From Paraplanobispora siamensis (GTDB lineage Bacteria > Actinomycetota > Actinomycetes > Streptosporangiales > Streptosporangiaceae), in the NCBI RefSeq assembly GCF_016863175.1, contig NZ_BOOJ01000023.1, forward strand, positions 1 to 64,000: a stretch of 64,000 nucleotides of DNA, in the 5' to 3' direction. Shown in pieces: positions 1 through 8,352 of the stretch (positions are counted from its first letter, which is position 1; every line of letters begins with the position of its first letter). Under the pieces are notes generated by a model. It searched no databases. It saw only the letters and a program-made list of their open reading frames with translations, and was not told where the DNA came from. The position numbers and the translations under genes are program-made.

Positions 1-71
1 ACGTCCCCGGTCCGCGGACCCCGTGAGAGCGTCGAGGACCTCAGGCCCGCAGGACCATGACCCACCGGCCT

Positions 72-111
72 CGCGGCCACCGTGTGACCTCGCGGTCACG
101 CGGTGGCCGCG
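72..111 (-). terminator. Strong hairpin terminator after the histidine kinase gene
   Basis: Two 18-base arms (72-89 and 94-111) pair with a single mismatch around the loop TCGC. It lies about 50 bases beyond the stop of the minus-strand kinase gene. There is no T-tract, which is usual for actinomycete terminators. The remaining bases before position 164 show no convincing gene. Confidence 0.7.
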
Positions 112-163
112 TCGGCGTTCGCGGCTCCTCCGGCTCCTGCGGCTCCTTCTCGACGGCCGCGGC

Positions 164-1615
164 TCAGCCCGCGTGGCCGTCGTGGCCGGCGTGCTGCGCG
201 CCGGGCGGTTCGGTCAGCGGGAGGCGGACCTGGAAGCGGGTGTCGCCGGGGACGGACTCCACCCGCAGGTCGCCGCCGTGGCGGCCGGCGACGATGCGGA
301 AGGAGATGTCCAGGCCGAGGCCGGTGCCCTCGCCGACGGCCTTGGTCGTGAAGAACGGCTCGAAGATCCGCTCGCGCAGGTGCTCGGGGACGCCGGGACC
401 GGTGTCGCAGATCTCGATCAGCGCGGTGGTGTCGTGCTCCAGGCTGGTCCGCACGGTGAGCGTGCCCGCGCCGTCCATCGCGTCCAGGGCGTTGTGGATC
501 AGGTTGGTCCACACCTGGTTGAGCTCGCCGGCGTAGGCCGGCAGCGGCGGCAGGGCGGGGTCGTAGTCGGTGGCCAGGGTGACGCCCGGCGGGATCTTGC
601 CGCGGAACATCGTCAGCGTGCTGTCCAGCAGCTCGCGTACGTCCACCGTCTGGTACGGCGCGCGGTCCATCTGGGAGTACTGCTTGGCGGAGGCGAGCAG
701 CGAGGAGATCCGCTCGGTCGCGTCGACCACCTCGTCCAGCATCTGGGAGATCTCGATCGCCTCGGCCAGCCAGTGCATCGCCCCCGGCAGGTGGCCGTCG
801 CCGACCTCGCCGCGGACCTTGTCCAGCTTCTCCGCGCCGAACCCGGCCGCGACCAGGGGAGCGGCGACCTCCCAGCCGTCGGCGACCCCGGCCTCCTCCA
901 GCGCGTCGCCCAGCGCGTCCTCGGCGTCGGAGATCTCCAGCGGCGACCGGGCGGGCACGTTCGCCATGCCGCTCGCGCACTTCTCCTCCAGGTCCACCAG
1001 CGCGCGCAGCCGCTCGGGGGAGATGCCCGCCTCCGCCAGTTCGGCCAGGCGCCGCCGGGAGGAGCGGACCTTCTCCCGCAGCTCGCCCACGGCCCGCGCG
1101 GCCGCCGCGGCGGGGTTGTTGAGCTCGTGGGTGAGCCCGGCGGTGATCGTGCCGAGAGCGGTCAGCCGCTGCCTGCGGTCGATGAGGTCCCGCTGGGCCA
1201 GACCGCCCAGGCGCACCCCGTCCAGCAGGTGCACCGCCATCGGGAACCACTCGTTCATGATCCGGCCGAACTCCGCGGCGGGCAGCGCGAACAGCCGCGA
1301 GGGCTTGGTCGCGTGGAGGGAGTGGAGGTAGGTCTCGGGCGCGCGGTCGCCGAGATAGGCGGCCAGGGCCCCGGCGTAGACCCCGGGCTGGGAGGTGGGC
1401 GTCATGGCGACGGTCCCCGAGGGGGTCAGGTTGGACATCACCACCTCGCCCTCGACGAGCACCAGGAAGCGGTCCGCCGGGTCGCCCTGCCGTACGACCG
1501 GCTCACCCGCCTCCGCCTCGATCATCTCGCCGAGGGCGGCCAGATGATCGAGCCTGTCCTCCTCCAGCTTCTCGAACAGGAACAGCCCGCGGAGCACGTC
1601 CTTGTCGGCCATCAT
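164..1615 (-). CDS. Sensor histidine kinase with N-terminal cyclic-nucleotide-binding-like domain
   Basis: The 483-residue protein is probably soluble, as no membrane segment is visible. Residues about 10-130 resemble the cNMP-binding (CRP-like) fold. A dimerisation/phosphoacceptor helix follows with LTHELNNP, placing the phosphoacceptor at His163. The ATPase domain shows an N-box (NLIHNALD, about residue 365), a G1 box (DTGPGVPE) and a G2 box (GEGTGLGL), so kinase activity is expected. Two ATG codons begin the frame, preceded by a GAGAGGGCGG ribosome-binding stretch. It lies 60 bases downstream of the response-regulator/flavoprotein gene on the same strand, so the two probably form an operon and a cognate pair. 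The ligand of the sensor domain cannot be read from sequence. Confidence 0.9.
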   Translation of the reverse strand: MMADKDVLRGLFLFEKLEEDRLDHLAALGEMIEAEAGEPVVRQGDPADRFLVLVEGEVVMSNLTPSGTVAMTPTSQPGVYAGALAAYLGDRAPETYLHSLHATKPSRLFALPAAEFGRIMNEWFPMAVHLLDGVRLGGLAQRDLIDRRQRLTALGTITAGLTHELNNPAAAAARAVGELREKVRSSRRRLAELAEAGISPERLRALVDLEEKCASGMANVPARSPLEISDAEDALGDALEEAGVADGWEVAAPLVAAGFGAEKLDKVRGEVGDGHLPGAMHWLAEAIEISQMLDEVVDATERISSLLASAKQYSQMDRAPYQTVDVRELLDSTLTMFRGKIPPGVTLATDYDPALPPLPAYAGELNQVWTNLIHNALDAMDGAGTLTVRTSLEHDTTALIEICDTGPGVPEHLRERIFEPFFTTKAVGEGTGLGLDISFRIVAGRHGGDLRVESVPGDTRFQVRLPLTEPPGAQHAGHDGHAG

Positions 1616-1675
1616 CGGTCATCCGCCCTCTCTGCGCGTGTCACCCACCGGTCCGTCCCCGTCCCCGCGGACGCC

Positions 1676-3340
1676 TCAGGTCTTCTCCAGGTAGCGGTGG
1701 ACGAGGGCCACGGCCATCGCCCCCTCGCCGACCGCGGAGGCGACCCGCTTGATCGAGTCGGCGCGGACGTCCCCGGCGGCGAACACGCCCGGCACGTTGG
1801 TCTCCAGGTGGTACGGCTCGCGCCGCAGCGGCCAGTTCCGGGGCCGGTTCTCCGCGGCGGTCAGGTCGGGCCCGGTCAGGACGAAGCCCCGCCCGTCCCG
1901 CTCGATCGTGTCGCCGAGCCAGTCGGTCATCGGCTCGGCGCCGATGAAGACGAACAGCCACTCGGCCTCGGCCGTCCGCTCGCCCTCGGGGCCCTTCAGG
2001 GTGAGCGTCTCCAGGTGGTCGACGCCGCCGGCGCCCACGACCTCGGTCTCGGTGTGCACCTCGATGTTGGGGATCCGCGCGATCTGCTCGATCAGATAGT
2101 GCGACATGGACCTCTCCAGCCCGTCGCTCCTGACGATCAGGTGGACCCTGCTGGCGTACCCCGACAGGTAGACCGCGCCCTGCCCGGCGGAGTTGGCCGC
2201 GCCCACGATGTAGACCTCGCTGTCGCGGCAGTTGGGAGCCTCCGTCACGGCCGCGCCGTAGTAGACGCCCCTGCCGATGAAGTCGTCCAGGCCGGGGGTG
2301 TTCAGACGCCGGTAGGAGACGCCGGTCGCCAGGATCACCGTGTGCGCGGCGATGCTGCTGCCGTCGGCGAAGCCGACCACCCGGGCCTGGCCCCTGACCT
2401 CCAGGCTGGTGACCGTGCGGGCGGTGAGCAGCTCGGCCCCGAACTTCAGGGCCTGGCGGCGGGCCCGGTCGGCGAGCTGGGCGCCGGAGACGCCGTCGGG
2501 GAAGCCCAGGTAGTTCTCGATGCGGGAGCTCTGGCCGGCCTGCCCGCCGGAGGCGTGCTTCTCGACCAGCACGGTGCGCAGCCCCTCGGAGGCGCCGTAG
2601 ACGGCCGCGCCCAGCCCGCCGGGTCCGCCGCCGATGACGATCAGGTCGTAGAAGTCGGTGGCGGGGGAGGTGGACAGCCCCACGGCCCCGGCCAGCTCGG
2701 CGGTGGTCGGCGCCGTCAGGACGGCGCCCTCCGCGGTGACGACGAGCGGGAGCGCGGCCGGACCGGCGTCGCCGTCCACGTTCGCGGCGGCGACCAGCTG
2801 CGCGCCCTGCGGATCCTCATCCAGCAGCCAGCGGTAGGGGACCTGGTTGCGGGCCAGGAAGTCGCGGATCTCGTAGGAGCGGGACGACCAGCGGGCCCCC
2901 ACCACCCGCAGCTCGTCCACCGGCCGGCGGTCGGCCCGCTGCCAGGCGTCGAGCTGGGCGTCCAGCACCGGGTAGAACTTCTCCTCCGGCGGGTCCCACG
3001 GCTTGAGCATGTAGTGGTCGAGGTCCACGACGTTGATCGCCTGGATGGCCGCGTCGGTGTCGGCGTAGGCGGTCAGCAGCACGCGGCGGGCGTGCGGGTA
3101 CAGGTCCATCGCCTGTTCCAGGAACTCCACGCCGTTCATCTGCGGCATCCGGTAGTCGGCCAGGATGGCCGCGACGTCGTCACCGCGCAGGCGCATCTCC
3201 CGCACGCTCTCGATGCCCTCGGCGGCCGTGTCGGCCCGGACGATCCGGTAGGAGTGCCCGTACCGGCGCCGCAGGTCGCGTGCCACCGAGCGCGACACGC
3301 CCGGATCGTCGTCGACCGTCACGATGACTGGCTTGTCCAT
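1676..3340 (-). CDS. Response regulator fused to thioredoxin-reductase-like FAD oxidoreductase
   Basis: The 554-residue protein has three parts. Residues 1-125 are a receiver domain with an acidic pocket (D10-D12), phosphoacceptor Asp62 (LADYRMP), Thr90 and Lys113. Residues about 145-220 look like a degenerate glutaredoxin domain whose CxxC position reads SSRS. Residues about 228-554 are a two-dinucleotide-binding flavoprotein (VIGGGPGG for FAD, IVGAANSAGQ for NAD(P)H, and a C-terminal GVFAAGDV FAD motif). The CxxC that thioredoxin reductases carry is missing; the only cysteine in the whole protein is Cys371. Start: the frame extends upstream to a TTG, but the ATG at 3340 has GGGGAAGG five bases ahead and matches the usual receiver N-terminus. 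The substrate is unknown. Confidence 0.88.
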   Translation of the reverse strand: MDKPVIVTVDDDPGVSRSVARDLRRRYGHSYRIVRADTAAEGIESVREMRLRGDDVAAILADYRMPQMNGVEFLEQAMDLYPHARRVLLTAYADTDAAIQAINVVDLDHYMLKPWDPPEEKFYPVLDAQLDAWQRADRRPVDELRVVGARWSSRSYEIRDFLARNQVPYRWLLDEDPQGAQLVAAANVDGDAGPAALPLVVTAEGAVLTAPTTAELAGAVGLSTSPATDFYDLIVIGGGPGGLGAAVYGASEGLRTVLVEKHASGGQAGQSSRIENYLGFPDGVSGAQLADRARRQALKFGAELLTARTVTSLEVRGQARVVGFADGSSIAAHTVILATGVSYRRLNTPGLDDFIGRGVYYGAAVTEAPNCRDSEVYIVGAANSAGQGAVYLSGYASRVHLIVRSDGLERSMSHYLIEQIARIPNIEVHTETEVVGAGGVDHLETLTLKGPEGERTAEAEWLFVFIGAEPMTDWLGDTIERDGRGFVLTGPDLTAAENRPRNWPLRREPYHLETNVPGVFAAGDVRADSIKRVASAVGEGAMAVALVHRYLEKT

Positions 3341-3416
3341 GCCTGCCTTCCCCCGAGCCAATGCGAATCCCTTCGAAGGATGTCATACCGGCATTACCCG
3401 AACATCCGTGAAACAC

Positions 3417-3456
3417 GGAGGCCGTGGACGCCCCCGGCAGGGTGTCCACGGCCTCC
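3417..3456 (-). terminator. Hairpin terminator downstream of glutamine synthetase II
   Basis: Perfect 13-bp arms at 3417-3429 and 3444-3456 enclose a 14-base loop. It sits just after the glutamine synthetase stop and before the start of the flavoprotein gene, so it should insulate the two minus-strand transcripts. Confidence 0.65.
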
Positions 3457-3472
3457 GCGCGTCGCGCTGGGA

Positions 3473-4492
3473 TCAGACCAGGCCGGCCTTCTCCAGGGCG
3501 GTGCAGCAGGTGTCGACCAGCAGGCGGGTCACCACGTAGGGGTCGACGTTGGCGTTCGGGCGGCGGTCCTCGATGTAGCCCTTCTTGTCGACCTCGACCT
3601 GCCACGGGATGCGGACCGAGGCGCCGCGGTCGGAGACGCCGTAGCTGTACTTGTTCCACGGGGCGGTCTCGTGGTGGCCGGTGAGGCGGTCCTCGATGCC
3701 GTGGCCGTACTGCTTGACGTGCTCCAGGGGCTTGTCACCCTCGCCCAGCGCCTCGCAGGCGGCGATGATGGCGTCGTAGCCCTCGCGCATCGCCTTGGTG
3801 GAGAAGTTGGTGTGGGCGCCGGCGCCGTTCCAGTCGCCCTTGGCGGGCTTGGGGTCGAGGGTGGCGGCGATGCCGAAGTCCTCGGCCACGCGGTAGAGCA
3901 GCCAGCGCGCGACCCACAGGTGGTCGGCGACCTCGACCGGGCCGGCCGCGCCGACCTGGAACTCCCACTGGCCGGGCATGACCTCGGCGTTGATGCCGGA
4001 GATCTTCAGGCCGGCCTCCAGGCACAGGTCGAGGTGCTTCTCGACGATGTCGCGGCCGAAGACCTCATCGGCGCCGACGCCGCAGTAGTAGCCGCCCTGC
4101 GGGGCGGGGAAGCCGCCGATCGGGAAGCCGAGCGGGCGGCCCTCCTTGAAGAAGGTGTACTCCTGCTCGATGCCGAACCACGGGTCCTGGTCGGCGTACC
4201 TCTCGGCCACCTCGGTCAGCAGCGCACGGGTGTTGCTGCTGTGCGGGGTCATGTCGATGTTCAGGACCTCACACATGACCAGCACGTTGTCGCCGCCGCG
4301 GATCGGGTCCGGGCAGGTGAACACCGGCTTGAGCACGAGGTCGGAGGAGTGGCCGTCGGCCTGGTTGGTGCTGGACCCGTCGAAGCCCCAGATCGGGAGC
4401 TCGGCGCCGTCCGCCAGGACCCTGGTCTTCGAACGGAGCTTGGCGGTCGGCTCGGTGCCGTCGATCCAGATGTATTCAGCCTTGAAGGTCAT
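3473..4492 (-). CDS. glnII: Glutamine synthetase type II (eukaryote-like GSII)
   Basis: It catalyses ATP-dependent formation of glutamine from glutamate and ammonium. At 339 residues it is the short GSII type rather than the ~470-residue GlnA type. Visible family signatures include WGFDGSST near residue 35, FGIEQEYTF near 125 (metal-binding glutamates), GINAEVMPGQWEFQ near 195, GAGAHTNFSTK near 250 and RPNANVDPY near 320. Actinomycetes often carry GSII alongside GlnA as a nitrogen-stress enzyme. It appears monocistronic, with its own upstream region and a terminator. Short GlnR-like half-sites lie upstream. Confidence 0.95.
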   Translation of the reverse strand: MTFKAEYIWIDGTEPTAKLRSKTRVLADGAELPIWGFDGSSTNQADGHSSDLVLKPVFTCPDPIRGGDNVLVMCEVLNIDMTPHSSNTRALLTEVAERYADQDPWFGIEQEYTFFKEGRPLGFPIGGFPAPQGGYYCGVGADEVFGRDIVEKHLDLCLEAGLKISGINAEVMPGQWEFQVGAAGPVEVADHLWVARWLLYRVAEDFGIAATLDPKPAKGDWNGAGAHTNFSTKAMREGYDAIIAACEALGEGDKPLEHVKQYGHGIEDRLTGHHETAPWNKYSYGVSDRGASVRIPWQVEVDKKGYIEDRRPNANVDPYVVTRLLVDTCCTALEKAGLV

Positions 4493-4581
4493 CGCCGGAG
4501 TCCTTGGGGAGGGAGTGGTCTGCTGCCCTCAAAGAGTCGCAAGTGGCAATTTCACATCTGTTGCCCGTATGTGAACGGGAT

Positions 4582-4628
4582 GTTACTTAGGCCCGTTTTG
4601 CCAGGCAGGACCGTTACGAAAAGGTTTC
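4582..4628 (-). promoter_or_regulatory. Possible GlnR-like half-sites upstream of glnII
   Basis: GTTAC occurs at 4582-4586 and 4613-4617; the second is followed after six bases by GTTTC (4624-4628). On the minus strand this reads GAAAC-n6-GTAAC, which is the inner half of the actinomycete GlnR tandem (GTnAC-n6-GAAAC repeated). The outer half-sites do not match, so this is a partial box. The surrounding stretch is AT-richer than the genes around it. Confidence 0.35.
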
Positions 4629-4715
4629 ACAGGCCCCTCTGGACTGTTGTGAGCTGCGGCTGGAGCTCCGGGTTACAGGGTGGCGACCGGTGCGCTTCCG
4701 TGTTGAAGTGGAGCC

Positions 4716-5390
4716 GTGGCCCGAAACCTGATCCTCTCCGGAGGGATGTACCACGACTTCTCCGCGACGTCCGCGGCCCTGGCGGAGACCCTCGCCGAGG
4801 TCGGAGTCGAGTCCGACGTCACCGAGGACATCGTCGGCGGCCTGGCCGACGCCCCCGAGTACCAGCTGATCACGATCAACGCGCTGCGCTGGCGGATGCG
4901 CCAGGAGCGCTTCGCCGACCACCGGGCCCTGTGGCGTTTCGAACTGCCCGCCCAGGCCCGTACGGCGCTGCTGGACCACCTGGAGCGGGGCGGCGGCCTG
5001 CTGTGCATGCACAGCGCCTCCATCTGCTTCGACGACTGGCAGGGCTGGCCCCGCGTGCTGGGCGCCTGCTGGGACTGGAGCAAGTCCCACCACCCGCCGC
5101 TGGGCTGGGCGAGCGTGCGGGTCCACGGCGGGCACCCGGTGGTCGACGGCCTGCGGGACTTCGACCTGGTGGACGAGGTCTACAGCGACCTGACCGTCCT
5201 GTCCGACGTGCACCCCCTGGCCTCCGCCATGGGCCAGCCCCTGGTCTGGGCCCGCCCGGTGCGGCGCGGCCGGGTCGTCTACGACGCGCTGGGCCACGAC
5301 ACGCGCTCCTACGACAGCCCGGCCCACCGCACGCTCCTGCAGCGCGCGGCCCTGTGGCTGCTCAAGCGCCCGGTCGACGTCAGGGAGTAG
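4716..5390 (+). CDS. ThuA-like (glutamine-amidotransferase-fold) protein
   Basis: The 224-residue protein has the ThuA pattern. An N-terminal strand (NLILSGGMYHDF) opens the fold, the mid-protein GGGLLCMHSASICFDDW corresponds to the amidotransferase nucleophile-elbow region, and there are late HPVVDGL and GRVVYDALGHD motifs. ThuA proteins are linked to trehalose and other sugar utilisation, but biochemical roles are poorly defined. Start is GTG at 4716 behind GTGGAG. It converges on the MerR gene, with the two 3' ends overlapping by 11 bases. No sugar-catabolic neighbour supports a specific substrate. Confidence 0.8.
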   Translation: MARNLILSGGMYHDFSATSAALAETLAEVGVESDVTEDIVGGLADAPEYQLITINALRWRMRQERFADHRALWRFELPAQARTALLDHLERGGGLLCMHSASICFDDWQGWPRVLGACWDWSKSHHPPLGWASVRVHGGHPVVDGLRDFDLVDEVYSDLTVLSDVHPLASAMGQPLVWARPVRRGRVVYDALGHDTRSYDSPAHRTLLQRAALWLLKRPVDVRE

Positions 5391-6048
5391 GCGGGGGAGC
5401 GGACGTCCCGCCGTCCTCGTTGCCGAAGATCCCGGCGGAGGCCGACTCCTGGGCCAGGCGGCGCATGACGTCCAGGACGCGGCCGTGCACGACGGTGCCG
5501 ACGACCAGGGCCTGCACCGCCTCCTCGCGGGTGCCGGAGGTGTGGACCGTGCGGATCTCGTACTCGCTCACCAGGCGCATGGCCGCCTCGGCGTAGGGGA
5601 GCAGCGCCTCGCCGGTGGCGGGCATGCCCAGCTCGCCGAGGGTGAGCATGGCCTGGGCGAGCTCGTCGCGGGTGGGGGCGTCGGGGTCGACCCGCCAGCC
5701 GAGGTCGGCGATCATGCGGTCGGCCCGCTCGCGGGCCTCGCGCCACCGGTCGTCGCCGGGGCGCGGCTCGACCTTCGGGGCGATGGCGTAGTGAGCGGTG
5801 CCCAGCACGTAGTGCATGCCCAGCTCCGGGTCGTCCACGGCGGACAGCACCTTGCGGATCGCCGCGATGGGCAGCCGCCCGACCTCCAGCAGCGCCCGGA
5901 TCAGGCGGAGCCGCCGCACGTGCCGCTCGCCGTACTCCGCCCGGGTGGCGGCGGTCTGCTCCCCGGCGGGGAGCAGACCTTCGCGGAGGTAGTACTTGAT
6001 CGTCGGGATGGGCACGCCCGTGGCGGCGCTGAGCTGGGATATCCGCAC
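5380..6048 (-). CDS. MerR-family transcriptional regulator
   Basis: The 222-residue protein has a classic MerR N-terminal winged helix: ISQLSAATGVPIPTIKYYLREGLL followed by the arginine-rich wing and RLRLIRALLEVG. The C-terminal ~140 residues form a helical effector domain without an obvious metal-binding cysteine cluster, so an organic ligand is more likely than a metal. The start is GTG at 6048. No ribosome-binding site precedes it, but TACTAT (6055-6060) lies six bases upstream, fitting a -10 element and a leaderless mRNA. The start codon lies inside a large inverted repeat. Confidence 0.87.
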   Translation of the reverse strand: MRISQLSAATGVPIPTIKYYLREGLLPAGEQTAATRAEYGERHVRRLRLIRALLEVGRLPIAAIRKVLSAVDDPELGMHYVLGTAHYAIAPKVEPRPGDDRWREARERADRMIADLGWRVDPDAPTRDELAQAMLTLGELGMPATGEALLPYAEAAMRLVSEYEIRTVHTSGTREEAVQALVVGTVVHGRVLDVMRRLAQESASAGIFGNEDGGTSAPPPTP

Positions 6049-6086
6049 TATTGGATAGTACAGCTAGCCAATGGGTGCGGATATCC
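6037..6086. promoter_or_regulatory. 50-bp inverted repeat spanning the merR start codon
   Basis: Perfect 12-bp arms (GGATATCCGCAC at 6037-6048 and its complement at 6075-6086) extend inward to TATTGG / CCAATGG with a one-base offset. Each arm itself contains the palindrome GGATATCC. The left arm includes the merR GTG start and the putative -10 box lies in the loop. An autoregulatory MerR operator or an RNA hairpin blocking initiation would both fit. Confidence 0.6.
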
Positions 6087-6097
6087 CCGGCGGGGTG

Positions 6098-6907
6098 TCA
6101 CGGCACCCTGGCAACCACGCCGATGAGGCCGGGCCGGGTGAAGTCGATCACGGCGTCCTCCTCGTGCTCCGGCCGCCAGGCCTGGATCGGGACGATGCCG
6201 GGGGCGAGCCGCTCCATGCCCTCGGTGTAGGCCTCCAGGTGGGCGGGGGTCCGGGTGGCGATGCCCCCGGCGCTGGTGGAGCGGTAGACGCCGGTCGCCC
6301 CGGCCTGGACGTCGGCGGGCATGTCCCCGGCGTAGATGTGGGAGATCACCAGGTGGCTGCCCGGGGCCAGCTTCTTGCGGACCGCCGTGACGATGGCCGA
6401 GGCGGCCTCGTCGTCGGGGACGAAGTGCAGCATGGCCGCCAGGATGACGGCCACCGGCCGGTCGAAGTCGATGTTCGCGCGGATCTCGGGATGGTCGAGC
6501 AGGGTCTCGGGCTCGCGCATGTCGGCCTGGACGACGGTGGTGTGGGGGTTGTCCTCCAGCAGGGCCCTGCCGTGCGCCATGACGATGGGGTCGTTGTCGA
6601 CGTAGACGATCCGCGCCTCGGGGGCGATGCGGTGCGCCACCTGGTGGACGTTCTCCTGGGTGGGCAGGCCGGAGCCGATGTCCAGGAACTGGCGCACGCC
6701 CTGCCGGGCGATCTCGCTCACCGTCCGGGACAGGAAGGCGCGGTTGGCGCGGGCGTTGGCACGGGCCTCCGGGATCATTTTGATGATCTGCTCCGCGGCC
6801 TCGCGGTCGGAGGCGAAGTTGTCCTTGCCGCCGAGGTAGTAGTCGTACATCCGCGCCACGCTGGGAGTCGTAGGGTCGATCCCCGCAGGCGCCTGCTGGT
6901 CGTCCAT
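6098..6907 (-). CDS. SAM-dependent methyltransferase, DUF574 / Methyltransf_19 family
   Basis: The 269-residue protein has the family opening (DPTTPSVARMYDYYLGGKDNF), a SAM-binding motif I (FLDIGSGLPT) near residue 85, and an acidic motif (VYVDNDP) near 115. This family is greatly expanded in actinomycetes; substrates are mostly unknown. The frame runs upstream to 7120, but the ATG at 6907 is preceded by a GAGGAG site and gives the standard family N-terminus. It is divergent from the thiolase-like gene at 7119 across a 211-base gap. Confidence 0.88.
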   Translation of the reverse strand: MDDQQAPAGIDPTTPSVARMYDYYLGGKDNFASDREAAEQIIKMIPEARANARANRAFLSRTVSEIARQGVRQFLDIGSGLPTQENVHQVAHRIAPEARIVYVDNDPIVMAHGRALLEDNPHTTVVQADMREPETLLDHPEIRANIDFDRPVAVILAAMLHFVPDDEAASAIVTAVRKKLAPGSHLVISHIYAGDMPADVQAGATGVYRSTSAGGIATRTPAHLEAYTEGMERLAPGIVPIQAWRPEHEEDAVIDFTRPGLIGVVARVP

Positions 6908-6985
6908 GAAGCGCTCCTCGGCCCTTTCTGTCACCTTCGACGATGGTAGAGGAAAGATCACCGAAATGGGCAGCTTTGTTAACCG

Positions 6986-6999
6986 AGCAAGCGCTTGCC
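6986..6999. promoter_or_regulatory. KstR2-like operator upstream of the Ltp-like gene
   Basis: AGCAAGCGCTTGCC matches the KstR2 motif AnCAAGnnCTTGnT at all but the last fixed base, and contains the perfect 12-bp palindrome GCAAGCGCTTGC. It overlaps a plausible -35 (TTGCCT, 6995-7000) with TAGCGT (7018-7023) 17 bases on as -10 for the gene starting at 7119. Confidence 0.65.
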
Positions 7000-7118
7000 T
7001 AAGTAATCGCGCCGCGTTAGCGTGACGTCGGCGGCCCCTACCGGCCGCCCGCAGACGTCGCCCGCCGGGGTGGATCGCGCCCCGTCCCGGCGGGCGACAC
7101 GACCCCTCCGGGAGTTCC

Positions 7119-8195
7119 ATGCGGGGCAGCGCGGCCGTCGCCGGAATCGGGATGACGGCCCTGACCAGGGAGTCCGGCAGGACCGAACTGGAGCTGGCGG
7201 TCGAGGCCGCCCGCGCCGCGTGCGCCGACGCGGGCGTCGAGCCCGGCGAGGTGGACGCGGTCCTCAGCTACCACATGAACGACTCGGTCCCGGTGGTCCG
7301 GGTCGCCGCGGCCCTGCGGATCGAGCGGCTGGGCTGGCACAACGACATCACCGGCGGCGGCACCCAGGCGGCCTCCATCCTGGGCGACGCCGCCATGCTG
7401 ATCGCCTCGGGCCTGGCCCGCACGGTCCTGGTCTACCGGGCGCTGAACGGCCGCTCCGGCACGCGCATGAACACCGTCTCCACCGGCCCGCAGGAGCGCT
7501 TCACCGTTCCGTACGGCATGGCCGGCCCGATCCCCGTGTTCGCCCTGGCCGCCCAGCGCTATCTGTACGAGACCGGGCTCACCGAGGAGCACCTGCACGC
7601 GGTCGTGGCCCAGTCCCGGCAGAACGCCGCGGCCAACCCGCGCGCCCTGCGCCGCGACCCGCTGTCCCTGGCGGACTATCTCGCCAGGCCGTACGTCTGC
7701 TCGCCGTTGCGCACGGTGGACTGCTGCCAGGAGACCGACGGCGCGTGCGCGCTGGTGGTCCGGGACGTACGGCTGGCGCCCGCGGCCCCGCGCGTCCACA
7801 CCGTGGTGCGGGGCGGCGGCCCCGGCTGCTCGGCCATGGACCGCGCGCCGGACGTCACGCGGATCTTCTCCGGCCACCTGGCCCCGCTGCTGTGGGAGCG
7901 CTCGGGCATGAAGCCGGGCGACGTGGACGTGGCGCTGCTGTACGACGCCTACTCCTGGCTGGTGCCCCGGCAGCTGGAGGACTTCGGCCTGGCCGAGCGG
8001 GCGGACCTGGGCGCCTTCCTGCTGGAGCGCCGCCACGCCGGGGTCAACCCGCACGGCGGCCTGCTGTCGGAGGGCTACGTGCACGGCCTCAACAACGTGG
8101 CCCAGGCCGTACGCGAGCTCCGGCAGGGCCGCGAGACGGCGCTGGTAACCGGCTTCGGCGGCTCCTACGGCAGCGCCGCGCTCCTGACGAACTGA
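7119..8195 (+). CDS. Lipid-transfer-protein/thiolase-fold enzyme, Ltp steroid-aldolase-like
   Basis: The 358-residue protein is a divergent thiolase-superfamily member of the Ltp2/Ltp3/Ltp4 type. Known Ltp2 enzymes perform retro-aldol removal of steroid side chains. Conserved pieces seen here are AVAGIGMTALTRESGR at the N-terminus, RTVDCCQETDGACALVV mid-protein, a tyrosine in LLYDAYS and a tyrosine in LSEGYVHG; the last two match the positions of the catalytic tyrosines of Ltp2 aldolases. The usual thiolase nucleophilic cysteine context is absent. Unlike the copy at 54405, no DUF35 partner gene follows. GGGAG lies ahead of the ATG. The KstR2-like box upstream suggests steroid-responsive expression. 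Confidence 0.82.
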   Translation: MRGSAAVAGIGMTALTRESGRTELELAVEAARAACADAGVEPGEVDAVLSYHMNDSVPVVRVAAALRIERLGWHNDITGGGTQAASILGDAAMLIASGLARTVLVYRALNGRSGTRMNTVSTGPQERFTVPYGMAGPIPVFALAAQRYLYETGLTEEHLHAVVAQSRQNAAANPRALRRDPLSLADYLARPYVCSPLRTVDCCQETDGACALVVRDVRLAPAAPRVHTVVRGGGPGCSAMDRAPDVTRIFSGHLAPLLWERSGMKPGDVDVALLYDAYSWLVPRQLEDFGLAERADLGAFLLERRHAGVNPHGGLLSEGYVHGLNNVAQAVRELRQGRETALVTGFGGSYGSAALLTN

Positions 8196-8352
8196 GGGCC
8201 TCGCGAGGAACCGGGGACCGGGACGCCGCGGCGTCGGCGGGCCCCGGGATTCTCGGAAATCTTCGGACTCGGGGAAATGATGGCCCCTCCCGGCACATGG
8301 AGGGAGTGTCCGTATCCCGCCTGACGAAGGAGACCGGCCATGGGGAGCGCCC

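Noticed and set aside
4582-4628. A complete GlnR box
   Set aside because: Only the inner GAAAC-n6-GTAAC pair fits. The outer half-sites do not, so it is kept only as a low-confidence partial site.
23-5596. A plus-strand open frame of more than 1,800 codons
   Set aside because: It runs antisense to the histidine kinase, the receiver-flavoprotein and glutamine synthetase. Its translation is low-complexity Arg/Gly/Val/Asp/Pro with no domain. Long antisense frames are expected in very GC-rich coding DNA.
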